In this document: in pieces, positions 49,388 through 62,215 of the stretch | How positions within the stretch are numbered: position 1 is the first letter of the stretch | Layout of the letters: each line of letters begins with the position of its first letter | Assembly (NCBI RefSeq): GCF_023159225.1 | Contig: NC_063171.1 | Coordinates: forward strand, 6,100,386 to 6,164,385 | Direction: 5' to 3' | DNA from: Perognathus longimembris pacificus | Taxonomy: Eukaryota; Chordata; Mammalia; Rodentia; Heteromyidae | Length of the DNA: 64,000 bases | Position numbers and translations under genes: made by a program | The notes under the pieces: model-generated | What the model saw: the letters and a program-made list of their open reading frames with translations, nothing else | Databases searched by the model: none | Told to the model about the DNA's origin: nothing

Positions 49388-50373
49388 GCAAATATAAACA
49401 ACATTGAGATTCCACCTCACCCCAGTAAGAATCTCCTTTATCAAGAGAACAATAACAAATGTTGGAGGGGATGTGGCCAAAAGGGAACCCTACTTCATTG
49501 TTGGTGGGAATGTAAACAGGTTCAGCTACTCTGGAAGGTGGTATGGAGATTCCTCAGAAGGCTAAACATAGGGTTTCCCTATGACCCAGCAGCCCCACTT
49601 TTGGGCATCTACCCAAAAGACCACAAACAAGAACACCCTAAAGTCAGCAGCACAACAATGTTCATCGCAGCATAATTTTTCATATGGAACCAACCCAGAT
49701 GCCCCTCAGTAGATGAATGGATCAGGAAAATGTGGTATATATACACAATGGAATTTTATGCCTGTATCAAAGAATGGCATTGCCCCATTTGTAAGGAAAT
49801 GAAAGAACTTGGAAAAATTATACTAAGCAAAGTGAGCCAGACCCAAAGAAACATGGACTCTATGGTCTCCCTCATAGGGAATAATTAGCACAGGTTTAGG
49901 CTAGTCACACACAGGATCACAAGAACCTAATAGCTATGCCCCTATGAATGCATATGATACTAAGTGAAATGAATTCCATGTTATGGAAATGACTGTTATA
50001 TCACTGTTATTACTTTCAACATGCTATGTGAAACCATAGCTTCTATTGTTGATGATCCTCTTGTATCCCCTTCCTGTGGTTGTACCCACATTATCACTGT
50101 ATTTTATCTGAGTACACTGGATACTGTAAATACTAATATTAGAACTAGGGAAGTGAACGGGAATATCAAAATCGAGAGATATACAGACAAATGACTCCAA
50201 AAGCAATACTTGCAAAACCATTTGGTGTAAACCAACTGAACAACTCATGGGGGGAGAGGGAAAGGGGGAGGGGGGAACGAGGGATATGGTAACAGTACAA
50301 GAAATGTAGCCACTGACTTACGTATGAAACTGTAACCTCTCTGTACATCAATTTGACAATAAAATTTTTAAAA
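49388..50373 (+). mobile_element. Second L1 3' copy
   Basis: Starts at gcaaatataaacaacattgag directly after the A-run of the preceding L1 and parallels 48389 onward. It ends cagtacaagaaatgtagcc...aataaaatttttaaaa, a different 3' terminus from the first copy. Either a separate L1 inserted in the first one's A-tail or a product of template switching. Confidence 0.75.
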
Positions 50374-50385
50374 AAGAATACTCCC

Positions 50386-50592
50386 GGGCTGGGGATATAG
50401 CCTAGTGGCAAGAGTGCCTGCCTCGGATACACGAGGCCCTAGGTTCAATTCCCCAGCACCACATATACAGAAAACGGCCAGAAGCGGCGCTGTGGCTCAA
50501 GCGGCAGAGTGCTAGCCTTGAGCGGGAAGAAGCCAGGGACAGTGCTCAGGCCCTGAGTCCAAGGCCCAGGACTGGCCAAAAAAAAAAAAAAA
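50386..50592 (+). mobile_element. ID-like SINE beside the L1
   Basis: Well-preserved plus-strand SINE with a 15-base or longer A-tail. The 12-base repeat aagaatactccc at 50374-50385 and 50593-50604 is its target duplication and overlaps the L1's own. Confidence 0.95.
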
Positions 50593-50605
50593 AAGAATAC
50601 TCCCT

Positions 50606-53600
50606 AACGGACTTCATGCTGTAGACTGTCTTTTAGTTGGCTATTTAGCAAAACTATCCTATGATAGCCTAGATGCCTACCACCATGACCAAGCCTCTAA
50701 TCAGGCACCAAGCCCTGCAGGCTGACCTCCTAATTCCATGCACATCTCTATCAGCTGTTTCATTATTAACCACAAACGTGGTTAGGTGTGTCAATGAACC
50801 TCCTTCATGCAAAGAAGACACAATATGTACTATCTGAAAGTCTGTTTATTGGTGCTTTCACTTCCATCCCCTTTCAATCTGTCCAGTGAGTGGGAAGATG
50901 ATCCAGTTAGTGAAGCAAATAGGAGCTATAAACACGTAATTACAGAGGCTCACAAGATCTAATCTCAGCCATTAGTGAGCTAGAGAGCCAGGAACGCTCA
51001 AGATACAATTCATTGTGGGTACAAAAGCCCAAGAACCAGGGGATCTGGTGATGAGATTCTTACTTGGAAGCTGCTTGGGAGGCCAGAGGTCCTAAGTGGT
51101 GCAGATGGATATCCCGGCTTAATGCCCACTTATAATTTATAAGAATATAAGAATTTATAAGAATAGACCTTTTTCAAGGATTCAAATGCGAATGCCTTCC
51201 AGACACTTGCTCACATGGAGAAGTGTTGACCAGCTCTCTGGTAGTGCTCTGGCTTAATTATGTAAATTTACCTGTAACACCACCCAGCAGTACTGTTGCC
51301 TTAAATATTGTCCACCTTGGAACTTCAATCCCAGTTCCTCTCTGAGATGGGGTATATCTCACAGATAAAAGCTTAAGAACATGTTGACAGAACTTGGGTT
51401 CTGGACCATGATTCTGAGCACTTGCTCAGACACAGCAGTTCATAATTGGGGAGAATCCTGGAGACAATGAACTTGAATTGGTCAGAGATGGCTGCTCAGC
51501 TTCCAGTAGTGTAATCTGCAGTTTGGAAGGTTCTGAGGTTTATAAACCTTGTTAGTGACATTTAAAAGGATCAATAATATAAACTCGACTACAACCAAGT
51601 TTTAGGCTTATCTCACCCAGAGAGATTTATCTCAAGTATTCTGTAGACAGTTGGTTTAGGAGAAAAACACAGTGAGAGGGGCTGGTGTTCTGGGGAGAGC
51701 AAAATAGTAAGGGAAAGCCAGGACAATGGTGTGTACTGAGATGACCATTTAGGGCCAAAACAGGGAACCTGAGAGAGACAGTAGCAAACAAACCTGAAGA
51801 CTCAGTGGTCTACATCCAAGGCTGCTGATACCTTCTCCTGCCTTTCCATCCTGTGGACTGGTGAAGGCTTTCTGTTTATGCATATTCCTGTGATCCCAAT
51901 ATAGATGGCAAACTGCTCCTGAGCATTTCGAGTGGGAAGGCATTTGATTGGGTTTTCCGTAAATGTGCCCTCTTTTTCAGTATGCTCTGGAAGAGAAATG
52001 GCACAATTATATGGAGCAGTCCCTTTGGAACAAGGAGAAACTCAACAGCTGCATTCCAAAGAGCACTTTGGTACTCAGGTTGTTACAGATGCAAAAGTGC
52101 ATCTTTAGTGGCTGTGCCAGGAAGGAGCACAGAGAAGAGATGTGTGAAGACAAATAATCTCTGACTGTTAGCCATCCTCCTGTCAGGGGAGGAGCAATCA
52201 CAAAGAAGGTGAAGCTTGTGGGTTTGGAACCCTCATTTCATTTTTTTTCACCCCCACCCCACATACCTTCCTCTGAAGAGATGAATTAAGGGACCCTATG
52301 TTTAGAGACCAGCTTTCCACCTGCTATGTGTCTGACCAAGAAAACATTACAATCTTGACTAGCCTGGGTTCCTCCAGAATAAGAGAGTTGGGACATGATG
52401 TGTGAACCCAGGTAAACAAAATCTCAGGTAATTCCTGAAGGATGGATTGGTGACTATAGAATTCATAGAAGTCTTTTCCCTTCAGCCACCTCCAGTATAA
52501 TTCTTCTGTTTCTCTCAGTCCTTTGTGTTTTGAAGAGATGCCATCAGTTGTGCTGAGTATCCATTCTGTATGATGAGTTGCTCCTCTTATTGCTTGTCTT
52601 GTCGTGGATGTGAATTTATCCCATGTGTTCTTCACTGACCAAGGTGCATGTGTAACGAATGTTTGTTACAAAATGCAGAAAGTTTTCTGCCATTGCTACT
52701 TCAAATACCCATTCTACCTTATTCTATCCTTCTGAGAATACCATAATATTGGGTATTCCAAGGATGTCTGGGACTGTTGAATTTCTGTTAGGTTGTTTAA
52801 TCACAAACAACTTACTGTTTGATTTACTCTCCTGGTTCGAATCTGCTTTTGAACCCCATAGGAATTGGTAAATTCAGTTATTGTAGTTTTGAAGTTTAGA
52901 GTTATTATGTGGTATATAAAGACTGTTTTCGATTCCCTTATTGATACTGAGATACTGGCTCTCTACTATATTTTACTTCAGTGGCATGTAAAATGGCTGA
53001 AGTTCTTATCTAGGAAATACAACATGCAGGCTTCTCAGTAATCCTCAATAGTGGAGTTGTGGACTTCCTGTTTTGTGGGCCACAAGTTTCTATTTCTTTG
53101 CAGACCTGACAGTTTTAAAGTTGAATGTTTGACCTCACTCATAATGCTGGAGATTTGACCAATAGCTACTGTTTTGACTAGGTCTGTATAGAAATTTATC
53201 TTTTCCCTAGTCATACATAGTCCTGAAGTTATGTCACACCTTGATAATTACCTAGCAACTATTTTGACCCTGCCTTTTCCTCCTCTTGGGATGAGTCTGA
53301 AGGTGAACTGGAAGTGAGCTATAAGGCGTTTTCCATGTTCTTGCTGGTCATGTGCACAGCCATGAATATGTATATGGCCTTGAAAGTTCACTTTGTCAAA
53401 GCAGACAGCCCTCTTAAGTCCTAATATTAAAGAAAGATCTTCTAAGCTGTCATATAGATAGTTTGCGAATGATCCTTGCCAAGAAACTGAAAAAAATGGT
53501 AAAGGATAAGAATTTGGTGGCAATTCAAATAGGATGAAAGGAACAAACCACCTTAAGCAGAGTTATTATATTACTGTTACATGGGAAATTGATTGTGAGA

Positions 53601-54339
53601 TAGAAGCCACATTTTGAGATGTTGCAGTGGAAGTCTTTAGCCCAAAGCTGTGAATTCAAGTGAATTCATAGCCCCAAAACTTGCATCCTCAAATGTAGTT
53701 AATACTGTTAGGAAATTGAGCCACAAGGGTATTAAGAGCAGACGACAGTCTCAACCAAGGAGATCAACTCTAATGGAGAGTTGAAGATGGACATCATGGT
53801 GACCAGAGCAAAGTCAGGGACAATAGGTGGTAAGATTGGGAGCTCGCCAGTTGATGGTACAGGTCTCACAGGTGATGCTACATAGATGCAGTCTCCATAT
53901 TTAATTCACTACAGGTTTTATGTACATAAAATCAAATCACTGATTCTTCAGTGACATGGCTGTATCCCATAGGACCATGAACTTAACTCAGGTAACCTGA
54001 CTTTGAACAAAGTTACATGGACCTATTGTTATACCCAAGAGAAGTAGAATGAAGGGTCCCATGACGGTAGGTACCAGAGTTGTTCATCACAGGGACCAAT
54101 TAAACAATTTTTGGAACCAGTTTTGGGAATTTGCCAACCTTTGCTTTCTTGTTCTATGTTATGTCTCATCATAGGCTCTCCCATATTAGACCTGTTTTGT
54201 TAGCTTTCTACTAAAGCTATTCAGAGTTCTCCCCTTTGGTTTTGCCTGGGCTGATCCCAACTGGAGGTGTCTCCAGCAATTACAGTTGGCTCCGTATGAT
54301 CAATACCCACATAGCAAGGATGCTTTGAACTTCAAGATA
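50606..54339. other. No recognised gene
   Basis: ORFs to 103 codons (52324-52635, minus) lack recognisable motifs. The part next to 54340 lies where env and the 3' end of the minus-strand retroviral remnant would be expected, but I could not confirm env similarity. Confidence 0.45.
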
Positions 54340-55560
54340 ACTAGAAATCCATTCCCAGATCAGGTGGAGTAAGGTTTACAAATCTATGAACCGTGCAAAG
54401 AGTGTCACCCAAAGCTCCAGGGAAGGATTTGATAGGAAGGGTGAAGGGCCAGTGCAACAACATGAAAGCCTGACCTTCATTCAATCTGAAGTGCTTGTGC
54501 CTCCATCCTGAGTCAGCAGGTTTTAGCTTTATGTAGTAGAGCCAGGCAGGGATCACATATACTTTTACCATGGTGGAAAAAATCAGGATATGTTGTAGGT
54601 TCCCTTCCAGGTGGGACTGAGGCCATCTTTGAACTTCTTAACCCAAATGGAATCTCTGGGTTGGAAGAGATGGACTAGATCCAAACTGGGCTGTGACAGA
54701 TTCTTCCAGGCCTCTTTATGTGCCACACACTGAGTTGCCTGTAAATTCTGTGGAAACATAAGGAACATTATTAATTTTAGCCAATATTTCAGAGTGGAGT
54801 CAGGGAGGAGGGAGTCTTCCAAACATTATTTGGAACAGGGTAAACCCTACCAAATGGGGAAAATAATCACACTTGTAATCACAACCATAGCTATTCCCTG
54901 TATTGTGGGAAATGCCTCTAACCACCCTGAAAATGCATCAGTGATAGGAGGTACTTATAAGCTAAGGCAGGGGGAGAGGTTGTCTTAAGTGAAATCTGTC
55001 TCTAGTGCTCCCCTGGAGTGCTTCCTGGGGTCCTTATTCCTGGGGGTGGCTTTTTACCCTGGGGTGCATGAACCTGAGCACAGGCAGGGCACCTGGTGGT
55101 TATTACTTCAGCTGTCCTAGTTTAGGAACAAAGTAATTTCCCTTTAAAAGGCTTCCTCATAGTTGTTCCCTGGTGAGTTGCTTTATGCACCTAGTCATTC
55201 AAGGTTTTGCTCAGAGTTTTGGTAACAATATTCTATGGTGTGGCAAGATCCACCACTCTTTAGAGTCTTGTTTTTCATAAAACAACTTGGCTAAATGTTA
55301 TTTTCCTGGGTATACTGGCTTGGATCACAGTCTGGGGTAGGGAATAGTCAATAAAATACTTAGGGTTCCCTCTCTTTTTAAAGGGGTTTCTCTGGCAGTG
55401 GCAATGCATGCATGTTCCTATTACTACTACTACAGAATTTCCTTTTTGATGCCCTGGACAATGTACCAGGCACGTGACTTTGAGTAATCAATTTCCTCCA
55501 ATAAGGCTAGGATTTCCTGGGCAGACATAGAAGGCTTAGGCCTGTAGCCATGCCATAACT
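54340..55560 (-). pseudogene. pol: Old retroviral pol remnant (RNase H to integrase)
   Basis: The minus strand carries decayed gammaretrovirus/ERV1-type pol in several frames: a possible RNase H end (about 55560-55430), an integrase zinc-finger CxxC segment near 55090, catalytic-core remains to about 54850, and the C-terminal region in ORFs 54583-54822 and 54341-54571. Stops and frameshifts occur throughout and no LTR is recognised nearby. Much older than the provirus at 17933-20582. Confidence 0.75.
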
Positions 55561-57029
55561 GAGATCTCCACACACAGGGGGTCTGTACTTGTTACCACTG
55601 TTGCTATCACTTTTTGATTTCCAGAGCATTCCTGCCTCTTCCCTTGCCTCATAGTAATGTCTCTACTTTGTGAGAGGAATCAGAGCAACAGAGTTGTGGA
55701 TGGATTTCTGTGTTCTGTCATCTTTACATCCAGTGCTACTAGGTTGCTGTAGATCTCTAGCAATACTTCTCTTAGAAGTTTCTCTGAGGAAGTTCCAGAA
55801 AGTTTTCCTCTCCTGGGTAAAGCCCAGTTAGGTTTTTAAAAGTACACCAATAAACCCATCCTCTGTTCTTAGTGCAGTCAGAGCAGTTTCTGGCTCAAAG
55901 GTGATTAGGTCCCATCATATGGCTGCAGGTTCCTGGGCGACAGAGATGAGAATTGATGAGAAGACAACAGATGAGAGTTCAATATAGAATGTGGAAACAT
56001 AGCGTTCCTCTAGTCTTTGACTTTAAAAAAATGTGCACTGTACTTGAATCTGGACAGTCTATCATTGATTTTTTGTGACAATATGTTCTCTGGCATCTAT
56101 GTCCATACCCATGAACTTTGGGGCATCTACTTTTCCTTCCTGCTGCCTATCTACATAACATTTGCAGGATTAAGTGTGATTTTGCTACTGTTCCTGGAGA
56201 GATAACCTTTCTTCTGCTCAAAAGGATTCCTGCTCATCCCAGAATGCTTGTGTTCTTCAGGGTGAGGTTTCATACAATTTCCTCTACACATGCTGTCTGG
56301 ATGGTGACTGTATAAGCAGTATTTATCCTGCCCATCTTGCCAGGGAACTGGCATCTTGTCTAGGATTTCTGGGCCTGGGCTGCCAGTGAAGGGCTTGAGA
56401 TTCAGAACCCAGTGGTTTGAGTGTTTGTATTTACCAGCTGGCATTCAGCTCAAAGCAAGAGTTTTCCCTCCACACTGCTGGTCATCAGTGCAGCTGCTCT
56501 TGTGGATTTCTGGAGGACTTGACATGGTGGTGTCTGCCCCGTTCTTGTGACATCCCTTAGGTGTGGGTGAGTGGGTTCATGGAAGCCCATGTGAACTTAG
56601 AGCAAGGACTCTTTTGAACACATTGCTTGATTTCCTGTGTGGAAAGAGGCCTACTGGCCTCCTGGCAACAGAAGAGTCACAAGCCATTTGATAGTAGTGG
56701 ATGAAGCTGCAGGCAACCTCTCATCCTCCTTAGTTCCCACTTGTGCTTCTGTGTGTGCTGCTCCATGTGTGAGTGTGACGATGCCCTGCCTGCCTTCTGG
56801 TGTTACAGTTGTAGTATTTTAGGAACCAGGGTTGTTCTAATCCCCTTAGTGGTCAGGAAGGCTTCAACAGTGACTACATCCAAGGCCTGCTAGAGTGTAT
56901 TCTATATTTTTAAACAAATGTATCCCTTATAATCCTGATGGCTCTGAAGTAGACTTGGCTCTGGATAGAGGGTGGAGCTTGTCTGCATATTCAGTGGAAT
57001 TTAGGGGAAGATATACCAGTTTCCAGGTG

Positions 57030-57140
57030 TGACGATGAGGATGGGCACTCCCACATACTCAGGAGTCTGAGGCAGCAGGAGCATTGCTTTGAGCCCAGAG
57101 CTTTAGGCTACATTTGCATAGTGAGACTATTTCAAAGAAA
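57030..57140 (+). mobile_element. Old B1-like (7SL-derived) SINE fragment
   Basis: ccaggtgtgacga...gagtctgaggcagcaggagcattgctttgagcccagag...gtgagactatttcaaag follows the order of B1/Alu-like SINEs, heavily mutated. Its array partner is at 62098-62215. Confidence 0.6.
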
Positions 57141-58124
57141 AAATACCTGGAAATTCATTAATAAAACATTCATGAGTATAATTTGTGAATATTCAAATCA
57201 GGGATTGTTCAGGTCCCACTTACTGCTCTCCTGTGAAAGTCTCTGTAATCCAGAGTGTCTTCTGATCTGACTCTGTACAGATGTTTCGAATACATTGTGA
57301 CCTATTCAGTCTTCTGAAATATATCATGCAATATGGTCTCCCTAAGAGTAATTGTTGGGTAAGCTGAGGTAGTGGGCCCAGATCCAGAGCACAACCCAAT
57401 GTCCCAGGAATTTAGACCTTTGCTATGGAAGAGGCCTCAGGAAGAAGCTCGGTTCCTGTGGCAAAGCAGCTGGCTGTCCCTCCAGAGCCTGTAGCAGCAT
57501 CCTGTAAGAAAGGACTTGGCTGAGACTTGGCCTATTATTCCTTGTGAGTCATCTCTTGCGAGTTATCTCTTGCCTTCACAAACCTCTTCAAGATGATATG
57601 GAATGAGGTAGAATTTGGAGATTTCATCAGTGAAGAGTCTCAGTATAGTAAAGAATTCTTTTAGCAGAGATATGGAGACGTGGTCCTTCATTTATAGACA
57701 CATTTTGCCTTTGGTTGTGTGTAAAATATGCCCTATAGGCTCAATCACTCAGTCTCCCTGATGGGAACTCCTGGGACTTGCCAGGTGAACCCTGATGGCC
57801 TAGTGGCTCTAGTCATCCATCTACAGATGTTCTTGATCGTAATGCTGCCCAATATCCAGTGAACAGCTTGGTAATGGGAGGTACTTCATTAGGCTTCATC
57901 CTTCTTTATCCTATTCTTTCAAGTTGCTAAATAGAGATAATATAAAGCTCTACTTTAGTTCCTTGGGACAACTGGGACAGGTGCAATGCTCACTGGGGGA
58001 CCTGAGTCACTGAGGTCTTCACCTGGTTCCCACATACGTGATCCTGTGATCTCAGGTGACCCACTTTCTCTACTGAGTTCATTTTGTTATGATGAAGAGC
58101 TGAAGGGAAGTTCCAGCAATTCAT

Positions 58125-59254
58125 TTCTTTTTTTTTTCTTTTTTTTTTTTGCTATTATCAGCAATTATGTTTTATTAAATGACATTGCTAATGACTACAT
58201 TACAATGGCAAAAACTGTGGAGTAGGAACTGTATAGGCACTGGCTGTCCTTCAAACCTATGGGCATATTTCTATACAAAATCTCTTGGTTAAGGTATAAG
58301 AGATAGGCAGGAGTCAATGGTCTTTTGAGTGTCATGCCATTTCTTCCTTTGATACATGAGATCAAATAATTTACCACCTATGGGCTTTTTACCCCAGTCG
58401 CGTGAAAGGGTCAAATGTCTGGAGCAAGCCTGCACATCCTGGTAGCTTTACTAGCCTTGTGTTGAGTTCACACCTTTCCACATGACCAAATTCCAGACCC
58501 AGGTCTGTGCTTCCTAGAATTCTTACTTCTTTGGCATTAGCTTACTTTTTTTTTTCAAATTTTTATTATCAAACTGATGTACAGAAAGGTTACAGTTTCA
58601 TACGTTAGGCACTGGATACATTTCTTGTACAGTTTGTTACCTTGTCCCTCATACCCCCCTCCCTCCTCCGCCTTTCCCTTCCCCCCCCCCCCCACGGAGG
58701 TGTTCAGTTCACTTACACCAAACAGTTTTGCAAGTATTGCTTTTGTAGTTGTTTGTCTTTTTTTTACCCTGTGTCTCTCAAATTTGGTATTCCCTTTCAA
58801 TTTCCTACTTCCAATACCAGTATACACGGTTTCCAATATACTCAGATAAGATTACAGAGATAGTGTAGGTACAACCACAGGAAGGTGATACAAGAACATC
58901 ATCAATAATAGAAGCTACAGATACACATAGGACATTGAAAGTAGTTACAACTGTTTCCATAACATGGAGTTCATTTCACTTAGCATCATCTTATGTGTTC
59001 ATAAGGGTATAGCTATTGGGCCTTGTGATGCTCTGCTATGACTTGCCTAAACCTGTACTAATTATTCCCAATAAGGGAGACCATAGAGTCCATGTTTCTT
59101 TGGGTCTGTCTCACTTCACTTAGTATAATTTTTTCCAAGTCCTTCCATTTCCTTACAAATGGGACAATGTCATTCTTTCTGATAGAGGCATAAAATTCCA
59201 TTGTGTATATGTACCACATTTTCCTGATCCATTCGTCTACTGAGGGGCATCTGG
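58125..59254 (-). mobile_element. L1 with 3' transduction
   Basis: Minus-strand insertion with a perfect 12-base duplication ccagcaattcat (58113-58124 and 59255-59266). Reading leftward: 5'-truncated L1 ORF2 end and 3'UTR (59254 to about 58559), a short A-run (T9 on the plus strand), 400 bases of non-L1 sequence (58550-58151), and a terminal poly(A) (T-run 58127-58150). The non-L1 part has AATAAA (TTTATT on plus at 58171-58176) 21 bases before the final poly(A). Short inner A-run plus signalled outer poly(A) is the standard structure of a 3' transduction. Confidence 0.9.
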
Positions 59255-59894
59255 CCAGCAATTCATGTCTAACAAAGAAAAATTTCTCCCTTGCTGTTGA
59301 TCTCAGGTGAGCTCCAAATGTTTACCCTGAGATGACAACAGGTATGTCTACCTTGTGGCCACAGCAAGGATTTCTTCTCTGGGTAAAGATGTTTGAATGT
59401 AAATGGAAGGTTTGGCCCAACTAGAAAATCTTTGCTTCATAGCTCAGTGATGTAGAAAATGGGGAACCATGTAGTCCACCAAGAATGGCCATAGGCCAGG
59501 TCCCTCTATCAATTTATGGCAGCTCGGGTCCTTTGTTTGCCAGGGAATCACTTTACTACCCTGTAGGTACAAAGGGTCTGGCATGTGGCTTTTTTTTCTT
59601 GCAGATAGTGTCTGCTAACTAAAGCCAATCCTAGGCAAAATCTTCAATCTTCCAACCCTTGCTCATTGTGTAACTAGCATTATATAAGATTTATAAAATC
59701 TTTTCTTTTGCTTGTCAATGTGCAATAAGATGGATTTTCCCTCTCCTAGCAGTTCTTGTGGCCAACAACGATGTGTGAAACAGGTGCCTCACCATCCCTC
59801 TCTGATGCTTGAGGAATGAATCCTTGTAGTTAGGCTGATAATCCTGTTGAGAATCCAGCCACAGTCCTCCATGAGTTGCTTCTCTGACTTGCTT

Positions 59895-60105
59895 TTTTTT
59901 TTTTTTTTTTTTGGCCAGTCCTGGGCCTTGGACTCAGGGCCTGAACACTGTCCCTGGCTTCTTCCCGCTCAAGGCTAGCACTCTGCCACTTGAGCCACAG
60001 CGCCTCTTCTGGCCGTTTTCTGTATATGTGGTGCTGGGGAATCGAACCTAGGGCCTTATGTATCAGAGGCAGGCACTCTTGCCACTAGGCTATATCCCCA
60101 GCCCC
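59895..60105 (-). mobile_element. ID-like SINE insertion
   Basis: Minus-strand SINE with a long T-run and an 11-base duplication ctgacttgctt (59884-59894 and 60106-60116). Confidence 0.94.
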
Positions 60106-60635
60106 CTGACTTGCTTATTTTGCTCTATTCATGCTCTTTAGCTTCCATACTCAATTTTGGAGCTCTTCTTGGTATAAACTCAGAAAATGCTGTCCTTGTT
60201 TCCCCAATTGTTTGGGGTTATGTGAATGGAGCTGTTACTGTAGAAGGATTCTAGGTTGCTTTAATTCTCCAACATGTTCCTGGAGAAGTTTATCTGGCCT
60301 TTCAGAAGCTGTTCTATCTCCCCAGTGAAGGTCATGGATAATGACCTCAAATGACAACCTCACCAGTAGACCCAAAAGTCTTTGCTCTTGGCGATACATA
60401 GATGACTGTGGATCGCATCATTTCTTAACTCTCAGGCAACTGAGATTATCCACATGGATCTCCTAGTACCATCAGGTAACAGATGATGTAGCAAATGACT
60501 GTAGACACACCTGGCCCTCTCAGCAGAGTAGAACTCAATATATAGTGTTGGAATGTGATGTTCTTCCTATCTTTGACCTAAGTCCCATTTGAATAACTGA
60601 TGCCCTTTTTGGACCTCCTACCACAGGCACCATGA

Positions 60636-61067
60636 ATGCTAGAGAGCCTGCTTGACTTCCTAAGTACCTACTCACTTCCAAACTTCCCAGGATTGAATAG
60701 AAAGAGAGCCTTTGACCCTCCTCTAAGTATAGCCTCTGATAATAAAAATGATCTAGAAGTCACCTACATCCAATTCTGTGCCACCCTGAAGTGGAAGGAG
60801 ATGCTTCATGTCTTTGGCTTTATAAATCCACAGCCATATTGGCCTGTTGGACACTATGGGCTCAGCCTGCTTGTGCTCTTATCCTTGTCTGCCTGGTGCT
60901 CTTATTTCTTATGTATTTGTATGAAAGTGGATCCCAAGGCAAAATGGCTGGTAAAGTTTTTCTGGTTTTATTCCAGCATGATTTTAAAGTATTATGTTAC
61001 AAATAACATGGATCTCACTGAGTCCCCCAATTTTGTAGGAAGAACTTCTTCAGGAGGATTGCTTTGA
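60636..61067 (+). other. Open frame of 143 codons with one hydrophobic segment
   Basis: Unrecognised ORF in the second unit of the tandem array. It has a single membrane-like stretch (about residues 75-97, GLSLLVLLSLSAWCSYFLCI) and a basic segment after it. The corresponding place in the first unit (56060-56205) can encode a loosely similar hydrophobic stretch but is open for only 62 codons. Probably chance or a decayed gene; no start context, splice signal or family supports it as coding. Confidence 0.2.
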
Positions 61068-61804
61068 GTCCAGAATTCCAGGAGTTTCAGTATCTTGTAG
61101 TGAGACCAGGTCTAACATATGCTCCAGTCCCACTGACAGCTGTAGTTGAAGGACAGAAAATGCATTCTAAGACCACATTCTTTGCCTGTACCATTAGGCC
61201 AAGTCTCACCCTTCTATGTGTTTGGATTAGACCCTGTCTTGATTTCATAAGGAAGATGCTGCCAAACTACTTTGCCAGAACTCTAGTCCAAAGAGGTATG
61301 CATTTGTAGAGAATACTCATCAACAATGTCATCCTTTTCCTTCTCAGATGATTTTAGGTGGTCTGACACTTGCTTCTTTACAATATGCTAAATTTGTCTC
61401 AAAATATGTTCTTGCTGCATCCCAGGGCACTTGTGTTGCTCAGGGGAAGATCTCCACATTTTAACCCTATTCCCTCTGGACAAACCCTTTGGATGGTGAC
61501 TGTACATGCAGTACTTATCATGGCCCAGGAACTAGCATCTTGCCCAGGATTTCTGTCCTAGAGTATCCATGATCTTTCTATGCTAAGTTTTCTTCCCTTT
61601 GGTGAAGTGAAGAACTTAGCTCTACAGCCCAATGCTCAGTCTCAGTTTAAATGTACTGGTTGCCACAAAACTGGCCCTCAGCCCAAAGCAAGAAGTCACA
61701 AGGCATGTGACAGTAGAAGTGACCAAGAGCAGCTTCTCAGCATCTGCAGTTTCTCTTTGTGTTTCTCTGCATATGTTGCTCCATGTGCAAGTGTAGTGGT
61801 GCCT

Positions 61805-61893
61805 ACTGTGTATATAACACATATATACATATATGTGTATATATATACACATACATACATACATACACATATATATAGAGAGAGAGAGAGAGC
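61805..61893. repeat. (TA/CATA)n and (GA)n microsatellite
   Basis: Alternating tata, acat and acatacat repeats followed by about eight GA dinucleotides. Confidence 0.9.
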
Positions 61894-62097
61894 ATCATTT
61901 CAGCAGCCAGTTTTTTTTTTAATTAAAATCCCCTTAGCATTTAGTCACTTCTAAAGCATTCCTAACCACTGTGTGGTTATTTCTTTTAATGAATGTATTC
62001 CTTGTAATCCTGATGGCTTTAAAGTAGATTTTGAGTCCTACCTAGGCAGAGGGTGAAGCTTCTATGATTGTTTAGTGGAATTTAAATGACTTGCCAG

Positions 62098-62215
62098 GTT
62101 GCCAGGCGTGACTGTGGATGGGTACACACTCGGGAGCCTGAGGCAAGAGGATTGTTTTCAGCCCAGAGCTCCAGGTTAGGTTACATAATAAAGTGACACT
62201 TGGTCTAAGTTACTT
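62098..62215 (+). mobile_element. Old B1-like SINE fragment
   Basis: gccaggcgtgactgtgg...gggagcctgaggcaagaggattgttttcagcccagagc resembles a B1-type SINE and matches the block at 57030-57140, so it was there before the array duplicated. Confidence 0.6.

Larger units (their letters stand above)
47929..50373 (+). mobile_element. Compound L1 insertion with 5' inversion
   Basis: Flanked by a 13-base duplication aagaatactccct (47916-47928; distal copy at 50593-50605, partly repeated at 50374-50385). 47929-48067 is L1 ORF2 sequence in antisense. From about 48235 the immediately following ORF2 part reads in sense through the ORF2 C-terminus (48330-48806) into a 3'UTR and A-rich end by 49387. A second 5'-truncated copy of the same 3' region runs from 49388 to 50373. 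Antisense followed by sense L1 is the signature of twin priming. Reading frames are broken, so it is not active. Confidence 0.88.

Noticed and set aside
48918..49415. 165-codon Phe-rich minus-strand ORF
   Set aside because: Antisense of the L1 3'UTR and its A-rich tail; the Phe runs come from poly(T).
6100..60105. tRNA-like sequences with A and B boxes
   Set aside because: They are heads of ID-like SINEs with target duplications and A-tails, not tRNA genes.
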